From Pomphorhynchus laevis (Eukaryota > Acanthocephala > Palaeacanthocephala > Echinorhynchida > Pomphorhynchidae), in the NCBI GenBank assembly GCA_012934845.2, contig WNNJ02001160.1, forward strand, positions 62,001 through 126,000: a DNA stretch of 64,000 bases. Direction: 5' to 3'. Made by a program: the position numbers and the translations under genes. Position 1 is the first letter of the stretch. Each line of letters begins with the position of its first letter. Below the pieces are notes generated by a model. The model searched no databases. It saw only the letters and a list, made by a program, of their open reading frames with translations, and was not told the DNA's origin. Shown piece after piece: positions 21,090-31,984 of this stretch.

Positions 21090-21784
21090 TTAATTTCAAG
21101 CAGGTGTGTTAATTTTTGTGTTATATTCATAATCGATATTAAAGATAGTTATAACAAATAAAATAATTTGATACTAATTATAATAATTGGAAAAATCTAT
21201 TCATGAAAATGATTGTTCTACAAATTATGGATATATTGAGATTCTAGCTGAAATATTATGTCATAAAAAATACATTTTAAAATAAAATACACAAAATGCA
21301 TAAGTGTTAAATCAAATTATTCGTTGTAGAATTTAATTTGCTATAAAATTGTATCATTTAATAACACTAATTTTATAATCATTAAGACTCATTACAAAGA
21401 TTACATAAAAAATGTTACATATGCAAAGATATTTGTTTTGCATTTATAGATTCATCAAAAAGAATTAACACCAGTATATACTATCTTGATACCCATTAAC
21501 TACTTACAGTAAGTGTCTGCTATAGAACACGTCCGATGATGATGTGCCTTTTGGCTCAGAGGACATCAAAATAATTAAAAAAAATAATCTGCCAGAAAAT
21601 GTCTAGCAAAATCATCTAATGTGTGTTAGATCAGTATTTCAACTTTATCAAATATGATCATTACCTAAAACGTACTAACAAATGCCAGCGCAAGATATCT
21701 ATATATTGATTTACTTTAATATGAGTTTAATCAGATGATTTTGATAAAATAAAAAATAAAATGTAATTAACAAACAATTATAAA
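21090..21784. other. AT-rich spacer with a LINE-leader motif
   Basis: No gene. At 21479-21510 it has CTATCTTGATACCCATTAAC TACTTACAG, nearly the same as the leader of the intact LINE at 39529-39558, so a 5' leader remnant may lie here. Confidence 0.45.
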
Positions 21785-21854
21785 ATGAAAGATAAAATTA
21801 ATAAAGAAATGTATAAAGAACTTACTAAATTAAAGGATAACTATATAATAACTA

Positions 21855-23156
21855 TTGATAAAACTAGTAATAACTTTGTCTTTCATATGCAAAAAGCTTG
21901 ATTATGATATACTAATGAAAGAGGTTAATTCTAATGATTTAAATGTAAATCCAACATATGAACTTAGTGAGTTGAGTTTAGAAACAATTATTACAAGTCA
22001 CTGTTCTATAATGGATAAAAAGGGTATAAAGGTTGAATTAGATAATAAAACTATACCTATATTATATTGGAATCAAAAATTACATAAAAATCCAATAAAA
22101 CCTAGGTTCATATGTAGTGCGTTTAAATGTACATTAAAACCACTTTCTGTCTATATGAATAAAATACTTAAAGTAATTAAAGCACACTTCAAAAAATATT
22201 GCAAGGTAATCGAAATTAATACTGGTATAAAACACTATTTCAGTATTAATTCTACAAAAGAATTTTTAGAACAGACAAAAGGAATAAATTTTCAAAATAT
22301 AAATACATACGATTTTAGTACGCTTTATACAAATCTAGATTTAGTAGATATTAAAGAAGCGTTAGTAAAATTAATTAATCTTATATTCGGAAAAAGATAT
22401 ACATATATATGTTATAATAATTATAACGCCTATCTAACAAAAATTAAACCATCAAGTAAATATAAATATATGGATAAAATTGAATTAATAGAATCCTTAA
22501 ATATTTTGATAAATCAAAATTATTTAAAAGTAGGGACATCTATATTTAGACAAGTAAAAGGTGTTCCAATAGGTGGTAATAGTAGCCCAATTATAGCTGA
22601 CTTGTTTTTAAGCTTTATAGAATATGAATTTGTTCATAACTGTGTAAAAACTAAATCTAAACAATATAAATATATGAAATATATGTTTCGATACATTGAT
22701 GATATATGTGTATTTAATTCTAATAATTTTTATTCAATTAGTGAGCACATTTATCCAGAAAGCCTTATTCTTAACAAAACCAATATTAATGATAAAGAAG
22801 GTGTATATCTAGATATGAACATTAAATTAACATTAACTAAAACTACTATTAATTTATATCGTAAAGATGACATATTTAAATTTACAAGAAACATATTTTT
22901 GCATGAGCATTCATGCATACCATATAATATAAAATATAATACATTAAATAATGAAATTTTAAGAATTGCAACAATATGTAATGATATTGGCTTTCTTCAA
23001 AATCATTTAAATAATTTAATAGATACATATTTTAAACTAGGTTACTATAAAAATAACATCAAGCAGAAAATAGTAAAATATATAAATCAACACAATAATA
23101 TAAAGAATAAATTTAAACTCTTAAGTGGCAAATTTTTATGGATGGATAATAAATAA
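21855..23156 (+). CDS. PLE reverse transcriptase (433 codons)
   Basis: Residues 66-86 contain TIPILYWNQKLHKNPIKPRF, the early RT block; 151-161 TYDFSTLYTNL with the motif A aspartate at 153; 236-250 GVPIGGNSSPIIADL (motif B); 279-284 RYIDDI with the catalytic pair at 282-283; then YPESLILNKTN, a thumb-like region and FLHEHSCIPYNI. All catalytic residues are present over 410 residues. No GIY-YIG endonuclease is attached on either side, consistent with a 5'-truncated copy of an element whose endonuclease is N-terminal, or with an endonuclease-free lineage. The protein is extremely rich in Ile, Asn and Lys, in line with local A/T content. Confidence 0.75.
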   Translation: MIKLVITLSFICKKLDYDILMKEVNSNDLNVNPTYELSELSLETIITSHCSIMDKKGIKVELDNKTIPILYWNQKLHKNPIKPRFICSAFKCTLKPLSVYMNKILKVIKAHFKKYCKVIEINTGIKHYFSINSTKEFLEQTKGINFQNINTYDFSTLYTNLDLVDIKEALVKLINLIFGKRYTYICYNNYNAYLTKIKPSSKYKYMDKIELIESLNILINQNYLKVGTSIFRQVKGVPIGGNSSPIIADLFLSFIEYEFVHNCVKTKSKQYKYMKYMFRYIDDICVFNSNNFYSISEHIYPESLILNKTNINDKEGVYLDMNIKLTLTKTTINLYRKDDIFKFTRNIFLHEHSCIPYNIKYNTLNNEILRIATICNDIGFLQNHLNNLIDTYFKLGYYKNNIKQKIVKYINQHNNIKNKFKLLSGKFLWMDNK

Positions 23157-23200
23157 TATACTTTGTATTAGAATAAGATACTAGATAGTTATTTCAGAGG

Positions 23201-23290
23201 AAATACATCATTAGCATGTATTTGGCCCCGCTGCTATGTTGGGTAGAGGAGTTAGGGGCCGAAACCTGATAGCATAGCAGTTCCTCCTGA
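23201..23290 (+). other. PLE 3' block: hairpin plus three interleaved stems
   Basis: AAATACAT/ATGTATTT (23201-23208, 23216-23223) forms a hairpin. Immediately after come GGCCCC (23224-23229) with GGGGCC (23255-23260), CTGCTATG (23231-23238) with CATAGCAG (23273-23280), and AGGAG (23247-23251) with CTCCT (23284-23288). The strands alternate, so the stems cannot nest. Kept in copies at 1225-1299, 13834-13900 and 15565-15632. Confidence 0.7.
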
Positions 23291-23530
23291 TGACCTCTAA
23301 TTATTATTCTGATACAACGTCTGTTATTTATTACTCAATTCATAAAAATGACGTTTATTTTAAATTTCATTTTTTTTAACTTGATTTAAATTATAGAAAA
23401 TTTAAATTATAGAAAATCTAAAAACAATTATTAATTTTATTATTTAATTATTAAATTTTGATTTAGCATTAATATGTTTTGTTTATTTTATAATTATATT
23501 AAATACGTAGACTCAGTTAGCTGATTTAAT

Positions 23531-25225
23531 CTAACGTTTCGTCATCACAATGAGTTGTCAGTGTCAGATTCCTCCCAATACTGGATGCAGAAGAAGACTA
23601 GCAGAAGGCAATCAACGAATAAATCATGTGAATGATGTATTAGAAAATTTCAAGTAACATCATCATAGAGTCATTGATATAGCAAGTTACTGATAGTGTA
23701 TTATGAGGTATTTGTCGCAACAAGTTTTCAACACGGAGCTATCAAAGGTTTAGTTTTTCAGCAAAGAGTGTAATTTATATCGTAAAGATGACGTTTAAAT
23801 TTACAAGAAACACATTTTTGCATGAGCATTCAGTGTAATGAATGTGTAATTTCAGAATTTTAAATCATCTCGTATACACAGTATTATAGAAAAATAATAT
23901 TTTTATCTACAATTTATTCCACTTTCAAATATTGTCCATTACAAGTAGTTATGTGCACTCATCTGTTTCAATCAGCGCCTACCAAATATATAATATCATG
24001 TTCATTTATTCTAATTCCGGTATTTTAAAACATGTTTTCAACTTCCCGCTTACAATTTGTATGAACCATTATTCTGGACTTAGTGATATTTACATGAAAT
24101 CAATATTTCATGCCAAGTCATAACATTTGAAAGGGACTATTGTAATAGTCGAAAATTTGTGAACAATAATTTCGTATTTTATTATTTCTCTCAATGTTTA
24201 AACGTCATGTACAATTCGTTAGATTATAAAAAATTAATGAATTATTAAAGTAAAAAATAAAAAAAGAAATTAAAAATAAAAAAAATAAAAAAACTAGACT
24301 TTTACAACACGAAACTTTTATATACAAATGAAATATACGGAAGAAAGCAGTGCAATTACATTGGCGTATTCTGTGCTGAAATATGTAAGGATTCTTGATC
24401 AATCATCTAAATATGATATTTTAAGCACGGGGAATTTTTGTTTCTTCGAATTTGATCATATAATTATTGGCCAAGAAATGATTTACAATTGCTAAACTCA
24501 TACCAACCACTTAAATGCATATTTATGCTGCCTGATCCTATGCTCAAATAATTGCGAAATCTGACAAACACACGAAGCTTAACAGTCTTTACATTATATG
24601 CAATTAACTTGATCCAGAGAAAGGTATTTAAATATTCGTTTGAATATACTGCTAAGTATTGCGTGTTTTTTGTGAAAGTTCCTAATGTATAGCAGATCGT
24701 CGTATTATGTTAAGTAGACGAAAACATGAAATTTTAGTAGTTAATAATGTATCATTAACTTAAGCAGATTGTATGCATGATGGTCGAATATCTAGACTTA
24801 CTGTCTTGGAGGAGTAGAAAATTCTTAGTATTGTCATTTGGGATTCGTAAAATCACAATGTAAACTCGCTGATCTTAAATTAATAAAACTCGCTTACATT
24901 TTCAAATCTTTATTTGTTAGTAATATTTTAACATTGCCGTTCTTTAATTAGAATTCATAAATCTTTATACGTTGATATAAATAATGTCTTTATTAGGTTC
25001 TACGATTTTATATTTTGTTATAATGTTCTTGAATTTCGTAAATTTCGAAAGGTTACGAATAAGTAAGCTCTGCAGGATAAAACATTCCTGGACAATTCAC
25101 AATATTTTATTGGAATCTTAGATTGACTCTAATGATATTACGGGTTTATACCCGATAAAAAGTTGATTATTGAACTAGCTGACTTTCAGTAAAACTCGAC
25201 CAACCTTTTAAACATGTAATTTTCA
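23531..25225. other. AT-rich region, no supported gene
   Basis: Only one recognisable item, a 65-bp internal PLE scrap at about 23769-23835 (TTTATATCGTAAAGATGACG, TTTTTGCATGAGCATTC). The frames 23932-24123 (plus) and 24205-24402 (minus) show no domains. Confidence 0.5.
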
Positions 25226-25447
25226 TTGAAGAACAATGAAGATCAATTACATTTGAATTTCAATTTTTTTTGTAGTGATTGTTTAAATTTCATAACAAAG
25301 ACCGAAGTAAAACGAATGTTGAAGGATGAAATAATCAAAGCTAGCAATTCGCAATGGATATCGCAGGTGGTTGTATTGAAAGGTACACACAAAAGACGAC
25401 TTGCAATTGATTATTCTACAACGATAAATTTTAGATTTTTAAATTAA
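25226..25447 (+). mobile_element. LTR retrotransposon fossil, RT fragment
   Basis: A short piece resembling the start of a Ty3/gypsy- or BEL-type reverse transcriptase, with the landmark IIKASNSQWISQVVV and RLAIDYS. Only this part is present; no LTRs, integrase, protease or gag are seen nearby. It is an old, broken remnant of about 220 bp. The family is uncertain. Confidence 0.5.
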
Positions 25448-25679
25448 AGTGTCTATTTGATATTTCCATTTTTCCGTTTATTGCTATGATTTCTCTTCTT
25501 GCGTTCTTCTTGTAGGTTTTTCTTATTTACTACACTACTTTTGTATTCTATTATTTATTCTAAATATTAACATTTATTGTCCGATTTAAGTCATTATATA
25601 AGGAACTGTAAATTTTATTCTTATTATTGAATTTATATTTATTATTGAATCAAATTTGATAACTTTGCATCCGAACCAA

Positions 25680-26400
25680 TCCATATTAATCTAGGTGTAC
25701 CTCAAGGAAGTTTGCTGTCCCCTATGCTTTTTGCATTATTTATAAATGATTTCGCAACAAAATGTGAAACTTCAAAATGCATAAAGTACGCGGATGACAT
25801 TACTATAATTATATCTCAACCAGATATGTCTTCGTCGAATTAAATAGCTGCATATGAGGTAGATAATTTAATAAAATGGTGTGAGGAAAACTCACTATCT
25901 GTTAATCAGAATAAATCCAAAATAATCCGGTTCACACTTCGCGGAAAAAAACACTTATCAGGACTACTTGATTACAATTTAATGAGAGTTGAGAATATAG
26001 AAATATTAGGTATGCATTATGCAGCTAATATGTCATGTGCTCGGCATATACATAATATATCACGCAAATGCGCATCGAGATTATTTTTCTTAAGGAAATC
26101 GAAATACTTAGGTGCAACATCATCACAACTAAAACTTATATATACTTCAACTATCAGATATCTTATAACTTACGGATATCCGTGTTTTTGCTCACACAGC
26201 GAGCGTGACGTAGCTAAATTGGATAGTGTTCGTAAGTATATGGATAAGATTTGTGGGGTGAAGTTAACGCCGGTGATGACAGTATTTCAAAACATAATAC
26301 TTAAAATGTTTACTAATCAAGAGTTGATACATCAGCTTCAGAAAACAGCGTAGACGACGATTTTCGATGGTTGAAACCGACTCGAAATTTAAGAAGCAAA
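25680..26400 (+). mobile_element. LINE reverse transcriptase fragment (Jockey/CR1-like)
   Basis: INLGVPQGSLLSPMLFALFI (motif B), SKCIKYADDITIIISQPD (motif C intact), LIKWCEENSLSVNQNKSKII, IEILGMHYAANMSCARHIHN and SQLKLIYTSTIRYLITYGYP. An in-frame stop lies near 25842 (MSSSN then TAA). The fragment starts just before motif B and ends after the C-terminal domain; neither endonuclease nor ORF1 is attached. It is a different LINE from the neighbours at 17.8 and 27.7 kb. Confidence 0.75.
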
Positions 26401-26584
26401 GCACTTATGTTCATGCACCGATCGCAAAGACATAAAATTTAAAAAATAGTTTATTATATCAAAGCCTTAAGTATATTTGAAAAAACATGTAATTTTTGCT
26501 GGTATTCATTTATTTCTACATTATTTTTATTTTTGTAATATTTTTATTTTTGTCGTTGTGTGAGCAAAGATATCTGCTCACTAC

Positions 26585-26760
26585 TGGTTTTGCAAAAAAA
26601 AAGAATTCAGTCATTCATATTTATACCCTTTTGATAGCATTTACCTTAATTCCCCATTTTCAATTAATTTTAGATTTTGGATACATATATGTTCATTTCT
26701 TTTATCAAAACTGAGACTTAGGCAATTACATTCTGTTTCTTTCTAACTTATTTAAAAAGA
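26585..26760 (-). mobile_element. PLE scrap, CxC module region
   Basis: Minus strand text resembles the CxC module of the copy at 17017-17376 (DKRNEHICIQNLKLIENG-like), heavily decayed. The plus frame 26496-26714 is a shadow of it. Confidence 0.55.
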
Positions 26761-27009
26761 TAAATTAATATTCAAATTATCATTATAAATTTTAACTTGT
26801 AAACATATTTTGCCGTAATTTAGATTAATGTTATAATTTAAAGCTTAGCTAAGTACTACAACATGGAAACTTTTGAGCAAAATGTAAATGTTTTGATTGA
26901 TATTAAATAATTTAAATCAATAATTTTACTAATCAAACCATCGTAATTACAAACGATCGTGAGAATTTAAAGTAAATTCAAAGTAGGAATTTTTAACATT
27001 ATATTAATA

Positions 27010-27595
27010 AATTGTAAATTTTATTTTTATTGTTATTATTTATACCCTTTTGATAGCATTTTTCTAAATTCACTATTTCAATTAATTCTAGATTATGAGT
27101 GCATATATGTTTATTTATTTTATCAAAATTAAGACTTTTGCAATTGCATTCAGTTTCTAATATTATCGTATTAACATATTGATTTCAATTCTTTATTAAA
27201 ATTACAAATTTTTCGTCCTAATGGCGGTAACAACTTATACCTTATTTTAGGAATATATTTACTTAAATCTGATCCTATTATTTCTTTACTTTTAGAATTA
27301 TTTAAAAGTCCGGCTATATTTATGTTATCTATACATTTATTAATGATTTTATGGTCAGTGTATATTTTTTCTTGTTATTATTAACATTTATTGTACGATT
27401 ATAGTATTTTGTATTACAATAACTGTCTATTATACAACTTAGCCTATCATAGTCGTTAATTAATTTTTGATTTATTGAACATATGATATCTTTAGAAAAA
27501 CTTCTTATATTTACATAAAGATCTTTCAGCTTATTATCTCTTAAAAGTTGTTTTAATATTTCTAAATTCAAGTTGCAGATTGTCTGCCCGTTTCG
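27010..27595 (-). mobile_element. PLE scrap reaching further 5' than the other copies
   Basis: Minus strand from 27571: MNLEILKQLLRDNKLKDLYV, NQKLINDYDRLSCIIDSYCN, NNNKKKYTLTIKSLINV, then NIAGLLNNSKSKEIIGSDLS and IPKIRYKLLPPLGRKICN and the CxC region. This shows about 80 residues upstream of what the copy at 15350-17575 retains. No GIY-YIG signature (such as GIYxxxN...YVGS) is visible before the copy is cut at about 27595. Confidence 0.65.
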
Positions 27596-28965
27596 CTCGC
27601 CGAAGAAAAAATATTAAGTAGAAAACAATCCATCTCAGATACGAGATAAAATATCATTGTATTTGGAATTAAATAATCTGGTAGCGGTGATGATCAGGCT
27701 AGGCTAGATAATGACGTTAAGATTTTCCGTACAATTCTGTCCAAAATAATTGACAGTGGAATCCTCTCTGTTGCTCAAGCCTCGTTGTTACCAAGATTTT
27801 TTGTCTTGGTAAAAGAATGTCTGAGAAACCTAGATTGTTGAAAGTTGTTCTCAGTTCCAGGGAACATGTCAACTTTCTGCTTCATCATAGGTGTCGGTTA
27901 CTCGGCTCTTCCTTCCATATATTCCAAGATTTATCCCCGAGGAACGGGTAAGGAGTAAGGATGCCTTTATAGAATTGCACAAAATACTGACCAATGGCGA
28001 ATCTAATCTGTCTGTAAGAAATTTTCGAGTTATACGGTAGCAACCGACAGTGGGTTTTTCATATGAGCGAAATCCAGGTGGGTTTCGCTCATGTGATCTT
28101 GCTAACTTTAGTGATATTCATTCAAATCTCTCAGATTTCCTATGATAGCAACATATATTTTGGTTACTCAAATGTTCACAGTCTTATGGCCCAATATTTG
28201 AGCTAAAATATGTTGTATTGAAAAATAAGTATGGTGTCTTCTGCATTTGTGAATTTTGGCTGCATCCCAATATATCCAACGAAGTTGTTCGGATACCCAA
28301 CTACTATTTGTTACGTTCGAATCGTCAATCTGGTAGACGATAAGGTGGTGTAGCCGCGTACATTCACTGTAGCATCGGTGTGTCTGACATAGTTACATTT
28401 TCGGATTCCATTAACTCTTCATTTGAAGGACTTTCGTTCTGCATTGTTCGAGGTAAGGTCAAAATTTATGTCTGTATCTTTTATCGTTCCCCTTCAGCCT
28501 TCTTGGATTTGAACATATTGAGGCCATATCTATGTCGTCTATGCTTTTCTACTCGATTTTTACTGGTCGGTGACTTTAACTTCCACAACATTGATTGGGA
28601 AGGTCAGAGTTTGCGGTCATGCCTTCGACTTGAAAAGGAACTCGGTAGTTTCATTCTCTTCGACTTGATGTTGGTCCAACATGTTTGTCATCATACGTAC
28701 ATCGTATCCTGGTCTATTCTTGACTTAGTTTTTCTAAAGTTATTGGTGATATTTCCAACATTTGCTATCATCTACCAGTAGGCAACAGTGATCACTGTTT
28801 ACTGTCATGGTATGTGCCTTGCCACGACGATCTGCCTTCACCTTTCACATAGATCATCATGAAACAAAATTGGGCAAAAGTTGACATTAAGCAACTTAAA
28901 ATGGCATTTTCTACCAAAATCAACACGTATAACTCTTCTTTATCATAATCCGAAGAGATTCTGGT

Positions 28966-29201
28966 CCTACGTTCGTAGTTCCCGAAGCGTTCAGACGGGA
29001 ATTTACTCGATTTACGCTTCAGCTAGAGTTTCGACATGGAAATCCCCATATCGCTGATCATCTAGCAAAGATCTTCACAATTCCCTACGTTCGTAGTTCC
29101 TGAAGCGTTCAGACAGGAATTAAATTCATTCACTCTTCGGATGGAGTTCTGACAGGGAAACTCAAGATTGCTGATCATCTAGCAAAGATCTTCGCAGTTC
29201 C
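28966..29201 (+). repeat. 118-bp tandem duplication inside the LINE linker
   Basis: CCTACGTTCGTAGTTCC starts at 28966 and again at 29084, and GCTGATCATCTAGCAAAGAT recurs near both ends. The two units differ at several places, so the duplication is old. Confidence 0.85.
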
Positions 29202-29739
29202 ATGTAACTCTACAGTAGTCTTTAATCAGTTCGTTTGGCAGGAGGTTCTTGTTCCTATCCGCGGCTGCGAAATAGAGATTGAAGTAGGTGATATGTACAG
29301 TGAATTATTGGCGTTGAGGCAATATGGCTTACCGGGCCGTGATGACATTGTACATTTTTTGGTTCGTGCTTTAGCTTGTTCTCTCTGTCAGCATCTAACT
29401 TATGTCTTTCGACACATCCTCAATGGTATTTGAAAGCGTAACACTGTTGTCCCGATACCCAAGAGGCATCCATCTGTTAGTTCGTCAGACTTTCACCCTA
29501 TTAGCCTTAATTGCGTGTTTTCCAAAATTCTCGTAAACCTAGTCTCGAAGCAGATTAGACTTCATCTTAAAAACAGTGTTCTCTCAGACTCACAACACGG
29601 ATTTATGCCAGGCCGTTCTTGTTTAACCAATTAAATAACAGCTTGTATAAGATGGACGGACACTATGAGTTCTGGCTATGCTATCTACGCTGTTTTTTTT
29701 GGACTTTTATAAGGCCTTTGACGTGCCCACATGATTTGG

Positions 29740-29771
29740 AAATGGAAACCATGATACTATGGTTTCCATTT
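29740..29771. repeat. 13-bp palindrome in LINE motif A region
   Basis: AAATGGAAACCAT (29740-29752) and ATGGTTTCCATTT (29759-29771), 6-nt loop. Confidence 0.9.
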
Positions 29772-30385
29772 TCAGACCATTCAATGGATTGAGAATTTCT
29801 TTTATATTTGCGGTCATTCCAAGTAAGAGTTTATGGTATTCTTTCAAAGAGCTCTTGGGTGCTTTCCAGCGTACCTCAATAATCTGTTATTGGCCCACTT
29901 CTCTTTGTTGTATTTCTTAATGACCTGCTACGGCGTTTAAATAATGCTGTTTTAGCATATGTTGATAATTTAAAAATTTGGACTGTTGTTCGTACACCTA
30001 CTGATTGTCAGTCACTACAGGACGATCTGGAGTGCCTTACTGAATGGTGTGAAGCCACTACACTCATGCTAAATGTTGACGAATATGTTTTGATGAGAAT
30101 GAAGAAGACTACCTTGTCGTTTCAGTATCGTATTGGTAGTGCGTTATTAAATGAAATTAAACATCGTAAGAACTTAGAAGTAATAAATAATTCATCGCTC
30201 TCTTAAGACACGTTTTAAAGTGAGCGCGCAAGGATAAAAGCAACTAAGGCATTGTACTACATAAAAAATACATTTCTCAGACTGTCACCTCCAACGCGTA
30301 GTATCTTATTTTCTTCACTAGTTCGCCCTAATCTTGAGTACTGCATCACTGCATGCTTTCCTACCACTAAATGAGAATTCTCGAC

Positions 30386-30415
30386 TATCCTTGAACCTAG
30401 AGAGGTTCAAGGATA
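30386..30415. repeat. 13-bp palindrome at LINE deletion point
   Basis: TATCCTTGAACCT (30386-30398) and AGGTTCAAGGATA (30403-30415), loop AGAG. LINE text before it is ITACFPTTK; after it coding resumes much further on. Confidence 0.9.
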
Positions 30416-31109
30416 TGATTTAGGGCTGGAATGTCCTACCGCATGCGGCTGCATGTGCTAGGGATAAGCGCGATTCGTGATGGAATTGCCTTACTAGACT
30501 TCTCCTGCCTTTGGGAGATTGTAAACAGACTTAATGGCTTCCCCCACTAAAATCCTTCGATTGAGAAGTAAGATATTCCGCGGTCACTCGAAAGCGCTGT
30601 ATAAGAGGCAACATTCTCAACTGCCCGCCAACTTTCGACTGTCATATCGCGCGCTCAATTTGTGGAATATGTTACCTGAGAAAGTCGTCACTGCTTCTTT
30701 GATTAAGCACTTTAAGCGACTGTGCCTAGCATGGATAGAGAATCGGCACTCGCACTTCCACAGATATCTTGAATCCTGCTAGTTAAAATGATCTTAATTT
30801 AAAAACTGTTTTTTATAAGGCAAACCAGCTTCTCAGCTAACGCCTTGTATGTAATATTAAGAATATAAAAACGCAAATACTCATAAGAATGTCACTAGTA
30901 ATCGGGGAATGCATAATACCAATCACACAACAATTTGAACAACAATTTTTTTGGTACCAATCGATACTTTGGAGAAGCTATCGCGAGTAAGTGTTCAACT
31001 TGGTCTTCGTACATACACCGTTTGATCAAGGTTACACGCAATGATCATGTGTCTTATGTCAATCTGATAAAGTAAATACAATGGACTCATATTTTCAAAA
31101 TTGTTACGT

Positions 31110-31950
31110 GCAATACATCTCAATTGAATACACTTAGCGAGAAGATATTCGTTAATTTATTACCCGAACTGTTGGGTATCAATATCGATGAAGTCGGGAA
31201 AACAATTGCTACAACTCTTATCCGAATGGGAGTCTTAAAATCGTGGATTTATGCTCAGCTTGTCATTTGGAATTTGAATGCTTAGTACTTCTATGCAGAA
31301 CTTACAAAACTGTATTTCGGATGGAGCATTAGCAGAACAATAGTAGAAAACTACGTGGTATTTCGAAGCATAAAGAAAGTTTTACCAGATTGGAATAAAC
31401 ACTTACGGAGTTAGATAGTATTACACACAATACTATCCTACATGCATCAATGGTATGAGTGTCTACGTGGCTTAATGTTCTATCACTCGCTCATGAAAAG
31501 TTTCATCTAAGTCGACGCGAATATATATGGAAGCCTTGAGTTCACATTATGGCTGGTGTTCTCCGAATCCCGTGCAAACCCAGTGTACATGTGGGACTGT
31601 GTTTTCGATTGATCATGCTTTATCTTATAAAAAAGAGGTCTTACATGATATTATGCATTAGAGTTATATTAACAAACAAACTCAATTCAATGTCATAGTG
31701 TTTCAACTAAATCTGTATTGAATGTTGTTTCTGAAGCAATGATCTTTGATAAAAAAATCAACAGCGAGAGAGTGTAATGCACGTTTAGATGTTGTACGTG
31801 CTGGATTAAAAAGTGAACGATTTGAGCGTACGTTTTTGTAATACAATGGAGACCAAACCACTTTTATCTGCCAAAATGTACGGCAAGTCACAAATTTATT
31901 GAAATACTCACCACATATTATTCTCTTACACCTGATCAACTTCGCCTACA
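31110..31950 (+). mobile_element. CXC-RT-REL LINE, decayed copy (knuckle and REL)
   Basis: Scattered frames keep VDANIYGSLEFTLW-like and SSHYGWCSPNPVQTQCTCGT (C-x-C knuckle, compare YGWSPPNAPSTCLCN) and ARLDVVRAGLKSERFERTF (compare ARLDIECNGLFGDTLERSLL). It precedes the first better copy by 35 bp and lies in the same orientation. Too decayed to place its 5' end; 30801-31109 shows nothing recognisable. Confidence 0.65.
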
Positions 31951-31984
31951 TCCGGAAGTTCTCAAAACGGCTGTCGTTTTTCCC

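Larger units (their letters stand above)
21785..23530 (+). mobile_element. Naiad-like Penelope-like element, best RT copy
   Basis: 5'-truncated at about 21765, with the RT domain, 3' UTR and AT-rich tail. The main frame (21855-23156) has one break near its start, where the first residues are out of frame with the preceding INKEMYKELTKLK text; the conserved part begins near MKEVNSNDLN. The tail holds the interleaved-stem block (23201-23290) and then the dispersed AT-rich repeat in reverse (23330-23525). Confidence 0.8.
27680..30800 (+). mobile_element. CR1-like LINE, ORF1 end to ORF2 end, heavily decayed
   Basis: ORF1 end at 27800-28040: KPRLLKVVLSSREHVNFLLH and RLLGSSFHIFQDLSPR, like 7819-8424. 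Endonuclease at 28145-28780: NIYFGYSNVHSLMAQ, GGVAAYIHCSIGVSDIVTFS, KIYVCIFYRSPSAFLDLN, FLLVGDFNFHNIDWEGQ. RT at 29400-30380: PISLNCVFSKILVNLV, DSQHGFMPGRSCLTN, then motif A is disrupted by a 13-bp fold-back (29740-29771), FLNDLLRRLNNAVLAYVDNL carries YVDN where YADD is expected. C-terminal block at 30534-30782: LSYRALNLWNMLPEKVV. More than ten breaks; it cannot be active. Confidence 0.75.

Noticed and set aside
23224-23280. HDV-like ribozyme in the same block
   Set aside because: The first two stems have the right order, but I see no convincing P3 or P4 and no clear catalytic joint, so I do not call it.
23255-23320. Hammerhead ribozyme in PLE tails (GAAAC and CTGATGA are both present)
   Set aside because: The core parts are in the wrong order, and the bases next to GAAA and CTGATGA would give a C-C mismatch as the first stem II pair. 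I keep only the pseudoknot-like pairing.
24205-24402. 65-codon Phe/Leu-rich minus-strand frame
   Set aside because: Low-complexity A/T-rich sequence with no domain.
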